Below, piece after piece: positions 11,431-21,329 of a stretch of 64,000 nucleotides of DNA. Numbering within the stretch: the first letter of the stretch is position 1; each line of letters starts with the position of its first letter. The translations under genes were made by a program, and so were the position numbers. The stretch spans positions 327,656-391,655 of the forward strand of contig ML976695.1 in assembly GCA_010015655.1 (NCBI GenBank). Reading direction: 5' to 3'. The notes under the pieces were generated by a model. That model saw only the letters and a list, made by a program, of their open reading frames with translations. It had not been told where the DNA came from and did not search any database. This DNA comes from Bimuria novae-zelandiae CBS 107.79. Lineage: Eukaryota; Ascomycota; Dothideomycetes; Pleosporales; Didymosphaeriaceae.

Positions 11431-13283
11431 AAAGTACCTCAAGGACGAGCGGATTGCTCTACTAAATCCTTACTAAAACCTACCATTAATAATACTATAA
11501 CGTAATACATTAAGTACCTTATTAGCTACTATAATTAAAAGAAGCTTTTATATAACTTACCCTTTAGTCTACTAGGTAAGACATAACTTTAAGTTAGTAA
11601 TACGCTATAGCTATTTATAACGTTTCTTAAAGTATACTAAGTAGGTGACACGCTAGAATTACATTTTAGTATAACTATACGACTTACTTAATAAAATTAC
11701 TAAAAATAGAAGAGTAGGTAATTATTAAAGATATCTTTAACCTAAACACGCGAGGATTTCCGCCCTAGCTTATTATTATAAAAAATATAACTAATTTTTT
11801 ACTAGCTAAGCGTTACCGCGATCTTATTAGCTAGAACTAAGCTATAACTTTTATAAAGCACTAATTAGAGCTTTAGGTTAAGTTTAATTAAAAGTATAAC
11901 TATAAAAGAGTCCTTTATAAGGATCTTAAGGTTATACTAGACTAGTTCTAGCTTATAAAAAAATACTAAATCTAAGTATATTATCCTGGGTACAGACACC
12001 TATAACTTTAATAAGACTAGCTTTATAATAGGCATAATATTAATAAAAGTAATTATTATATGCTCTAAGCGTTAAGGCAGGCTAAAAAGCAAATAATAAA
12101 ATAATTAAAAGTAAACTATAGATATTTAGGATATTAATGTAATAGGCTAGATAATTTTACCCTTTACTATTTTCTATAGCAAGTACTACTTTCTTACTTC
12201 ATACTGAGAGAAGAATCTACCTCGCGACTGGGTTTTAAAATCTCTAAATATAGTTAGTTAATAAATAAGCTTAATTTATAGTAGCTAAAGTACTTTAACG
12301 CGTATATAAAATAGCGTGCTATTAGTAGCTATTAGCTACTTATTATTAATAGCCACGAAAGTTATAACTCGCTTAAATTTTAGTAATACTAGAAGAATAA
12401 TAAAATTATTACGCTTTATATACCTTTATATTTATTGCACCTCTTATAGCCACTAGGTATAGGGTGTTTCTTGCTATTAAAAATGGCGTATAGGCGCTAA
12501 GCTAAAGATCTAATACGTAAATATATTACGTATATTACTAAAATTAAGTTCTTCCTTTACTTTATTACTACTTTTAAGGCTATAATTAGTCAAAATAATA
12601 TTTAATAAATCTTTTAAGGCGCTAGTCTTATTTTCCTTAATCTAAAAGTAATAATATTAAAGCTTAACGTTTATCTACGTCCGCCTTCGCCTTATACTAT
12701 ACGTAATAGTACATAGTAGTTATAAATACTTAGTAACACTCTAAAATTAAGGTTATAACTAATACTAGTAAAGGGGACGATTTAGAGGCACCTAAATAGT
12801 TCCCTAATAAGCCTAGTTAAGGTTTTTAAAAAGATAGTAAAAGCCGTAGTTATAATAGCGTATAAGCTAATATTAGTATAAAAGTAAATTATTAAGCTTT
12901 AAGTTACTAAAAAGGCCGCTACTCAATAGAAATTGTATAAAAAAAAGTAATTATAGTAATAAAAAGTTCTTATAATTACTAATAATTAGTAAATAGCTAT
13001 TCTAAAAAACTTTATAACGCGTAGTAATAAGAAAAAGAAAAAAAAAATGTACGCTAATAAAGACAAATTAACTTAATAACGCCATAGACGCTATAGTAAG
13101 GCTAAATATAACTTATATATTTATAAGTAAGCTATAAACTTAGATTTTTAAGTAGATTAGCTTCTTATAATTTCTCATAACTATTTATACGCGTTCTGTA
13201 CTATTATATAGAGTATAAATTTTAGTAGGGGCTTAGTAAAGTAATTAGCTCGCCCGTGTGATCAGCTCCCCCGTGAGATACGT
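11431..13283 (+). mobile_element. Fot1-like transposon D, RIP-mutated
   Basis: This is nearly co-linear with element A along its whole length (1853 versus 1854 bp). The regions for the first Asp (about 11995-12030), the second Asp (about 12345-12375, ANSHESYNS-like with the Asp lost) and the PLDVGCF-type block (about 12450-12475) can be lined up by eye, with C-to-T and G-to-A differences throughout. The ends are more diverged than in A but remain TA-flanked (11429-11430 and 13284-13285). The frame is full of TAA and TAG codons. Confidence 0.75.
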
Positions 13284-13780
13284 TATACTAAAACTTAATT
13301 TAATACTACTTAACCTTCTCTTATAGTAGACTAAAATAAAGCTTCTACTTTATTCCTAAGACAGCTTAATAATAATTATTATTAATATATAGCACTTATT
13401 ATAATATAAGTAAGCTACTATTTTAGCTTCTAAGGTTAATTACCTGGATCTTGCTAATAGTCTGTTAAGAAATAAAGAAGACGAAATTCTATACTATTTA
13501 CTATATAGAGGGTAGGCCTCTTACTTAGCTTTTATATGTACTATATAAGCTCTTTCTCCTACTAGGAGCTAAGCCTTTAGTAGTAGAGTATATTATTAAC
13601 TCATATTTATATAATTACTTAGTACCTATGCGTTATTATCAATTATATAATAATAAGCTTTTAGGCTATTTAGGTATATAATTTTATTTTTCTCCTAGTC
13701 TTAGCAATTCGATCGTATTAATCGCAGCTTGAATTAGATCCATATTGGTGTAGTTATAACGCGTCGAAAACTAGGCGCGA
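13284..13780. other. AT-rich tail of the first transposon block
   Basis: No recognisable element or gene. Base composition changes abruptly to GC-balanced at about 13770-13790, marking the edge of gene island 1. Confidence 0.55.
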
Positions 13781-14637
13781 TTATGTTGGGGTGCGCATTG
13801 AGCTGACCTGCGCTTTGACCCCGCCAACACGGTACCGGTACGGTACGCGGAAGAAATTGCGCCACCCGCCGCTCGCGAATACGGCCTTCCTAATCAGGCC
13901 GATATTCGCAACCACATGTTCCGCCGCGCTGGTTTTCCATGACGGCCGCATCGTCTGTGTAAAAATGCGTTCCAGGTGAACGGTAGATTGCAGTGCTGCT
14001 CGTGTTCGTGAGCGTTTCAACGATGTCTTCTCTCGCAAATTTTGACAACGGGCGGGCCGAGCCTCTGGCGTAAGCAACGGGGCCACGTTAGGGAAATTAT
14101 GTGAGAGTCTACTCACGCCGGGCTCGGGAACGTAGCGTGCTCCTTCGGCGAAGGATTTGTAGGGGCTACTATAACAAGATTTGTATACGGATTATGCAAA
14201 TTGCAGGTGGCCTTTGCTGTCCCTTGGCTTTGGCACGTTTCTTACGCTATGTTCCTGACCCAAGGGGAATCCGGTATGAAGATCTTGAAGCCTTCCCGTG
14301 TCACCCGCCATGGCGGCTAAGGCTCCCACATCTGCAGGCTCGTGAGACATTTCCCGAGACCCAGATGCGGGCTAGACGCGGAGCGTCAAGCCAAATCCTC
14401 CCGATCGAGCACAGATTACCGCGCCGCTTACTCGCGCAAAAGATTTCGCTTGCGGTCCACAGGCTCAGTGGAAGGGGCGAAGGAACTACAGTTATTGCAA
14501 TCACTTCGCCAGGGTGGCTGCACAAGCGAAGGAGTTTAAAGTTCGCAGCGCGCCTGTTGCAACCAACTGTGCGCCGTGTTCTTGGAACCTGCCCAACTCG
14601 CCATTCGTTTTTATTCGCTGACCAACGGGGTGTCAAA
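13781..14637. other. Upstream region of the GMC oxidoreductase gene, no separate gene
   Basis: GC-balanced sequence with several overlapping open frames on both strands but no protein resemblance and no plausible start context. I read it as promoter and 5' leader of the downstream gene. Confidence 0.5.
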
Positions 14638-16608
14638 ATGCGTTCCTTCGTCGTTGTTGCCCAATCATTGGGACTTGCAGCCGCTCTTACGAGCGGTCAG
14701 CTGGTGGAGAGAGACACTGCACCTCAAGCAGCGACGACTTATGACTATGTCATTGTGGGTGGTGGTGTAACTGGGCTCATTGTTGCCAATCGTCTGACTG
14801 AGAACAAGAAGAGTACGAAGTGACTCACCAGGGCTCCTAGCACTTTGCTAATTTCTCACTGTGTAGCAACTGTCCTCGTGATTGAGGCGGGCACCGATGA
14901 TCTACCTTTCCAGCAACGACTACCATATGGCGCAGCTAGCGCATTAAACGAGTCTCTACTATGGCCCAATTACGTTTCTGAGCCCGAGCCATTCCTCAAC
15001 AACAAGATATGGAAAGTTCGCGTCGCTGCAGTTCTTGGTGGAGGATCCGTGGTCAACGGCATGTTCTACGACCGTGGCTCGGCAGCTGACTACGATGCTT
15101 GGGAGGCTCTGGGGAACTCTGGCTGGGGCTGGAAGGGATTGTATCCTTACTTTAAGAAGGGTACAACGTTCATTCCCCCTCCCAGGAAGACTGCAGAGGA
15201 CTTTAACATCACCTGGGACCCGGCTGTGTAAGTAGCTCTCCGCGTCCATCGTGAGACGAGGGTACTAATTCAATGCAGGTATGGTAACGGCCCACTCCAC
15301 CTCGGGATCTCTGATTTCCAATATCCCGACATTCTGCCTTTCTTCGCGGCCTACCAGGGCGCTGGTGTCAAGAAGCTTCTCGACGGCAACAATGGCAAGC
15401 AAGCAGGCCTTTCGTGGTACGCTAACACGATGAACCCACTCACGGGCGAGAGAAGTCAGGCTCGTAACTCGTATTTCGACCCAGTAAAATCTACTCGGTC
15501 GAACCTCAAGCTCCTGCTGCGCACCGAAGCGACGGAACTCGTGCTCGAAAATGGCAAGAAGCTCACTGCCAAGGGTGTGAAGGTTCTCGACAAGACAACC
15601 GGAAAGACGTCTACCGTGTACGCGAACAAAGAGGTGGTCCTCGCTGCGGGCTCCGTCAACACTCCCAAGCTTCTTCAGCTTAGTGGTATCGGACCGAGAT
15701 CTGTGCTTCAGGCCGCCGGTATCAAAGTCAAGCTTGCGCATGACGGTGTCGGTGCCAATTTTCAAGACCACCCTTACACGCTCGTCACTTTCAACACGTC
15801 GTTTGCAAGCAATCCCAACCCCCAATCATTGGCCACGGATCCTGCCTTCAACGCCTCAGCTTGGGCTCAGTACGAAGCCAACAAGACCGGGCCTTTGACG
15901 CAGGGTCGCGGAAACTCTCTGGCCATGATATCCCTGCCACAAGTCGCACCCAAGACATATGGGACCATTGCCAAGCAGATCCAGGACCAGAAGAATGACT
16001 CTTACCTGCCTGCCATTTACACGGGCAGCAAGAAGCTCATTGCTGGTGTTGCCGCGCAGCGCAAAGTGCTTGCCCAGCTCTTCCAGAATAAGAACGCGGC
16101 CGTCGTGGAATACCCCGTCGGTCCCGGTGGGGCTGGTGTTTTGGTCGGCCTCGAAAAGCCACTCGGCCGCGGCAGCATTACCATCAACCCCGCGGACCCT
16201 CGGGGACCCCCAAAGATCCTGTACAACGCCCTGAGCAACCCCGTAGACAAGGCTGTGTTGGCTTCGTGCGTCCGCTACCTTCGCACTGTGTGGCAACGTC
16301 CTGAGGTTGCCAAGTTCAAGCTTGTCGAGACATCGCCCGGTGCCCAATACACGACTGACGAAGCCATCATCGATAAGATGAATGCAGCCGGCACCATTTC
16401 GCCTACACTGTCTCACCCTAGCGGTTCGTGTGCAATGATGCCTGAGAAGTATGGTGGGTGTGTGTCGGACAAGCTGCTCTTCTATGGAGTGGAGAAGCTG
16501 TCGATTGTCGATGCATCGATCTTGCCGCTGGTGCCATCGCAGCACATTCAGTCGACCATGTACGCCGTGGGCGAGAAGGCGGCGGATTTGATCAAGGCTA
16601 GAGCTTAG
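14638..16608 (+). CDS. GMC-family FAD oxidoreductase, predicted secreted
   Basis: Three exons: 14638-14812, 14867-15227 and 15279-16608, giving 621 aa, normal for fungal glucose-methanol-choline oxidoreductases. The introns are 54 and 51 nt with GTACGA/GTAAGT donors, and both have CTAAT branch sites. Residues 1-20 form a signal peptide-like segment (MRSFVVVAQSLGLAAALTSG). The FAD Rossmann motif VGGGVTG is at about 40-46. The GMC region NGMFYDRGSAADYDAW and the second PROSITE-type signature GSVNTPKLLQLSGIGP follow. The catalytic pair is visible as His558 (HPSGSCAM) and about His601 (SQHIQSTMY). The family oxidises alcohols, sugars or aryl-alcohols with O2 or quinones; the substrate cannot be told from sequence. 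The ATG sits about 850 bp from the RIP-mutated block, yet the gene has no premature stops. Confidence 0.92.
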
Positions 16609-16819
16609 ATACATAGGACTAAGGGAACTGTGAGATATTTACAATGGTGCCGATGTTTTGGTGCTGGCACATTGCCAGGGAAGCCGTGATGCTAAACAGG
16701 ATCGGAACAAAGAAGAAGTAGGCAGTCTAGACGGGTATTTCGTGAACGTCTGTTTGTGTAGTCTGCGTGTGTTGCTCCGTACTCGGACGAAGCAGGCGGT
16801 GAGATCGCCCGAGATTTGT

Positions 16820-16829
16820 ATCACGTGAT
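16820..16829. promoter_or_regulatory. CACGTG palindrome, site 1 of a pair
   Basis: A perfect 10 bp palindrome ATCACGTGAT containing an E-box (CACGTG), as bound by fungal bHLH factors (Pho4, Cbf1 or SREBP type). An identical palindrome begins 21 bp downstream. It lies between the GMC gene and the kinase gene. Function is inferred from the motif only. Confidence 0.5.
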
Positions 16830-16840
16830 TGGGGATGCGC

Positions 16841-16850
16841 ATCACGTGAT
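16841..16850. promoter_or_regulatory. CACGTG palindrome, site 2 of a pair
   Basis: The second exact copy of ATCACGTGAT, 21 bp start-to-start from the first, so about two helical turns and on the same DNA face. It lies about 375 bp upstream of the chosen kinase start. Confidence 0.5.
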
Positions 16851-17224
16851 CGCGCTATTGCAGGTGCCGTCCCAAGGCCCAAGGTTCGGAGGTATCGCAC
16901 TAAACTCGGAGTTCGAATTCAAATCGAAAGTTAGCAACTTGCAGCACCCGTCACGCTACGTATGACTCTCTCACTCACGTACCTATGTAGACAGCTTCCA
17001 CGAGTGGGAGGGTTCCGAGGTTGCCAATAATAGATGTCGCTGCCGTCAAGTTAGAGATGGGCGCAAGGATGATGCCACGGCCGACCGCTAGCGCGCCATG
17101 CTCAGGAGGCATTGATCTCAGGCTCTGCACACGACCGCTGCTCGCTGGCTTCGTTGTGTGGCCATTCCTCGGCCTCGGTAGCGCGTGGATAGATGACGCC
17201 GCGTCTGTCTCTTCTTCGACATCG

Positions 17225-19983
17225 ATGCAGTCGAGCCTCCGCGCCCAGGCTGAAGTGCAGGCGCAGCGGAAGAAGCAGCTCGCAAACTCGTACAAGCAGC
17301 TCCTCGACGAGTTCTCCGCGCCGGACCTGAAGCACGTGGGCAACTACACGCTGGGACGACTGATTGGCAAGGGCAGCTTCGGGAAGGTGTATCTGGCGTC
17401 CCACAAGCTCACCAATGGCTCCAAGGTAGAGACGGCAGACATTCACATACAGGCTCTCCGTTCTGACACCGTCCCCGCAGGTCGTGCTCAAGTCGGCCAA
17501 GAAGGACGATGCGAACCTCGCGCGCGAGATCCACCACCACCGCCAGTTCATCCACCCGCACATTGCCCGGCTGTACGAGGTGATAGTCACGGAGCAGCTG
17601 GTCTGGCTGGTGCTCGAGTACTGTCCGGGTACGTAGCAAATAATCATGTGAAAATAGGCGGCGCGCGGCTGACTGGTGGCACAGGCGACGAGCTCTACAA
17701 CTACCTCCTGGCGCACGGCGCCCTCGAGCCGGCCAAGGTGCAGAAGATCTTCACGCAGCTCGTCGGAGCCGTCTCATACGTACACAACAAGTCGTGTGTG
17801 CACCGCGACCTCAAGCTCGAGAACATCCTGCTCGACAAGCACGAGAACGTCAAGCTCGTCGACTTTGGCTTCACGCGCGAATACGAGGGCAAGTCCAACT
17901 ACCTGCAGACATGGTGCGGCACCGTGTGCTACAGCGCGCCCGAAATGCTGCGGGGCGAGAAGTACGCGGGCGAGAAGGTGGACGTGTGGAGCCTGGGCAT
18001 CATCCTCTACGCGCTGTTGGCGGGCGAGCTGCCCTTCGACGACGACAACGAGACGGTCACCAAGACGAAAATCCTCAAGCAAGAGCCGACGTACCCGACC
18101 AGCTTCCCTACGCAGGCCAAGGAGCTGTGCCAGAGCCTGCTGAGCAAGCGCCCGATCCTGCGGCCGACGCTGGCCGACATACTACAGAACCCGTGGCTGG
18201 CCGAGCACGCGCCGCGCCAGCAGGAGATCCTGAAGCTGACGCAGCCGGAGCCATTCTCGACAGAGCTGGAGAAGGAGGTGCTGCAGCGCATGCGGGCGGC
18301 CGGTGTGGACATGGACCACGTGATCGAAAACGTGCTCGCCCAGCGGTGCGACGCGCTGGCCGGCTGGTGGGCGCTGTTGCTGGAGAAGGAGGAGCGCAAG
18401 CAGCGGCGGCGGGAGCGCAAGCGCAAGGAGCGCGAGGCCGAGGCCAAGAGCATCCGGCGGCTGAGCGCGGCGAGCTCGCGGTTGGACAAGATGGCGCCGA
18501 CGATCCGCGAGACTGACGAGGAGGGGCAGGACGTCCTGCTGGCCGACAAACCCAAGAACCGCGGGCGGCCGCGCAACCGGAGCAGCCTGCACGGTAAGAA
18601 GCCCCCTGCCTACGTCGGCCCACGTCGGGCCGCCCCCGCACCTTACTCACAGCCGCTACAGGAGCCCCCTCGGACCTGCCCCAGCTGCCCGAAGCCGGCA
18701 ACCCGCCCGAACCCGCCCGCGACGACGCGCCGCCGCCGCCGCCGGTCCCGAAAGACGACTCGGCCGGCCGGCCGCCGCCGCCGCCCAAGGAGATGATGCG
18801 CCGCCGGTCGCAGGCGAGCATGCTCCAGGTCGTATCCACAAACCCAGATCTCCTGAGCCCCAACGGCTTCGTGCCCAAGGGGCGCCGCAAGTACCATCCG
18901 CCCTTCATGAACCACCTGGCCGCGCTGCGCAACTGGATCAAGGAGACGTCCAAGCGCGCACGCTCGCCCGGCGACTCCAAGGCCTCCTCCGCCAAATCAC
19001 CCACCTCGCAGCCCGAGACGAGCTCGCCCGAGACGGCCAGACGCAAGCCCCACCATGCGAGCCGGAGGGAGAGCGTGTATGCGCACCATCTGGGTGCGAC
19101 GCCCTCGACCCATGTCCCAGCGCGCCCGCGCGTGTCTTCGTCCGGGAAGCGGCCCTCGGTGTCTCCCTCACCGCTCACCCCCCGCTCGAGCTACAGGAGA
19201 TCATCGGGCGGCCTCCGCGGCCGCAAGTCCACGTCCTCGTCCATATCCAGCATCCGCTCTATGCCCCACCACCACCACACCCACTCCAAAACCTCCTCCA
19301 CTTCCTCGGCGAGCATCACCTCCCCCACAATCTCCGTCTCGGGTCACAAGTCCATCTCCAAGTCCCCGCACGCCTCGGTCAAGGTTCTCCCCGCTACGCC
19401 GACGAACTCCTCCTTCCCATCCAACATCCGCCTCGGCCTCGCAGTGAGAGGCCCCCTGAGCGAAGGGAGTGCAGCCTTTGGTGTCCAGCCGCCGCCGTCG
19501 CCCGGTCTGATCTTCGCGAAACGCAAACGAAGCCCTTTCAAAGGACCCATGTTGAATCTCAGTACAGCCTCGCCTGTCGCGGGCCGACAGCGTAGTTTGA
19601 ACGACGGCAACGGCAGCCGAAGCACCAGCATCCAAGGGAGACGCAGCGCAGAGATCATGGGCATCACTGAGGAGGAAGAGGAGGAGGAAGTCGAAGAGGT
19701 AGACGAGTTTAGTCCGGTAATTGGCAGTTGTGAGGAAGTGGTCGAGGAAACGGGTGCAGGGGCTGAATCGCCGACTCGGAAAATAAATGACGAAGCGAAA
19801 GGACTGGGCTTGGGAAAACAAGGCGAGCCCGATGCTACTCCTGGTGGCGGTCTGCTTGTAGGAAAGCTGTTAGAGGAGAGGGAACCATCGCCCGCACCAC
19901 CCCAAAAAGATGGATTGCCGCCCGTGGTACCGCAGAGAGAAGAGGAGGAAGAGAAGCCCAAATCGCTGGAGAAAGAGGCATAG
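17225..19983 (+). CDS. Serine/threonine protein kinase (CAMK-like, resembling yeast YPL150W) with long disordered tail
   Basis: Four exons: 17225-17425, 17481-17628, 17685-18593 and 18662-19983 (introns of 55, 56 and 68 nt), giving 859 aa. A short coiled N-terminus precedes the kinase domain at about residues 40-292. Visible are the glycine loop GKGSFG (48-53), the VAIK-type Lys71, the HRDLKLEN loop with Asp158, DFG Asp176 and APE (about 201-203). EYCPGDELYNYL and the DFGFTREYEGK activation region recall, from memory, yeast YPL150W and its filamentous relatives. The tail has a Lys/Arg/Glu-rich helix (EKEERKQRRRERKRK), a proline-rich stretch, a Ser/Arg-rich low-complexity region and an acidic EEE run, suggesting a disordered regulatory region. 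The start is uncertain: the frame is open upstream with ATGs at 17057 and 17072, but 17225 precedes the conserved-looking part. Confidence 0.88.
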
Positions 19984-20761
19984 AAAGCCCTCGGCGTGCG
20001 AGCGGTGCGCCCAAAGAGGCCATGTTACTGATTTGATGTTCGATACCTGTTGTGCTGTCAATGCTTGGATATGGGCATAGCGAGCAGCCTTTCTTCATCT
20101 TCATCTCCATTTCTTGTTTCCTTGTTTCTGATTGTGATGTTCTTCTTTTGTGGTATAGACCTTTTTTGTATCGGTGCCGTTTGTAGCGTTTTGTGACTCG
20201 TGGCTTGCTCTTGACTTGCTCGTTCACGTGGTCAATTGCTGGTTGCCAGGCGCGTTCTGTGGCGCTGGTCTGGTTTTTCTTGTATATCTTTGAAGCGGAC
20301 AGGTGGGCGCAAAAGCATATATGGGTATGTTTGGGTACATAGGCACGAAAACGGATGTATGCCCCCGTGCAAGTCTGGTGCAGTTGGTGTAATACATACA
20401 TCAAGATCAAAGACTGCTTTTTCGTGGAGAGCTAGATATTTGCGTGCAACAGGCAGTCTATCCACGAACAGAACAAGCATGAGCGAGAAAAGAAAAGCTT
20501 GGACTCTGTTAGGAGACCTGTGCTGGTATGTGTAATATTATATGCATAACACCGCCATCTGCACCCGGAAGATCAGGTAGGTGTTTAGAAACCGTTGCAA
20601 AAATCTACGCAACCAGTCTTACCCCCGAGCCGAGCCTTGCGCTTTCACACCGCCTTCACGCTCCTGCTGATGATCCTGTTGAAGGCCGATAATGTGCACC
20701 CTCTCACAGCTACACCAAAACACACGTACCCAAACCTACCGTCTCCACGTTCATATGAAGG
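19984..20761. other. Intergenic region between convergent genes, no gene recognised
   Basis: 3' flanks of the kinase gene (+) and the small membrane-protein gene (-). T-rich stretches at 20085-20180 could serve in 3' end formation. No coding frame is supported. Confidence 0.5.
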
Positions 20762-21329
20762 TTAGACCTTCTCAACGCCCCCAGCTACTACTATGTCTCC
20801 GCGGCTTGGCCTACCTTCATGCTGAGCGCCCGCCTCCTTGAACGGCTCGGCACGCTCGACGACATAGCGACCAGGACGCCACTCGCAGTCGCTACATTCG
20901 CGCTCACGCTCCTGTCCCTTCCTCATCCGAAGACGCCAGGCATAGGCGCCCATCGTGAGGACCGTGAGGACCGTGAGGATGGCAATAACGGCCAAGCACA
21001 TGAAGAAGACGCGCACGAAGGGAACGACATGCGACGCTCCGGGAGCGAAGGGCAAGCTGCGCGGCACTTGACGTTTGTCGATGCATCTCTACTGGCATTG
21101 TCCCATTGTGGGAGCGGGATGATGCTGTCAAGCGTCAGTAACATACTTCCTCGAGCGCACGATAAAGCGACGTACAGAAATTATATGGTACTGACTTAAT
21201 AGGGGCTTTGGAATGGGCCTTTCTCTGATTGAAGTCGACGGTGGACCTTGAAAGTTTTGTAGCGAGTGGATGTGGACAGCAGCAAGAAGAAAGACGCGGC
21301 TTCTTATAATGGCATCTCGGCGTTTGCAT
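20762..21329 (-). CDS. Hypothetical small single-pass membrane protein, two-exon model
   Basis: Exon 2 (21088-20762) is the better-supported part. It encodes PGASHVVPFVRVFF, then a hydrophobic segment of about 20 residues (MCLAVIAILTVLTVLTMGAY), then a basic anchor (RLRMRKGQERER) and a short soluble tail with CSDC and RPGRYVVERAEPFK. No ATG precedes the membrane segment in this exon because a stop occurs upstream in frame. A 58 nt intron (21146-21089, GTATGT to TAG) joins it in frame to an exon beginning with ATG at 21329, giving 169 aa. The first exon has unconvincing composition and may be wrong. I do not recognise a family; topology with the basic side inside predicts the tail in the cytosol. 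Confidence 0.4.

Noticed and set aside
13781..14116. 111-codon minus-strand frame at the island edge
   Set aside because: No recognisable content; overlaps a plus-strand frame of equal quality.
14101..14823. 240-codon plus-strand frame ending over the GMC start
   Set aside because: Its upstream part has no protein resemblance and starts with GTG; it is the GMC first exon read back through its leader, with the true ATG at 14638 at a signal peptide.
15856..16614. 252-codon frame antisense to the GMC gene
   Set aside because: Shadow of a GC-rich coding exon on the opposite strand; no recognisable motif.
18108..19178. 356-codon frame antisense to the kinase tail
   Set aside because: Mirrors the Pro/Arg-rich low-complexity region of the kinase; composition explains it.
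20819..21199. Plus-strand frame of 126 codons with an HREDREDRED run
   Set aside because: The run is the complement of the hydrophobic LTVLTVLT segment of the minus-strand frame, which has the better protein features.
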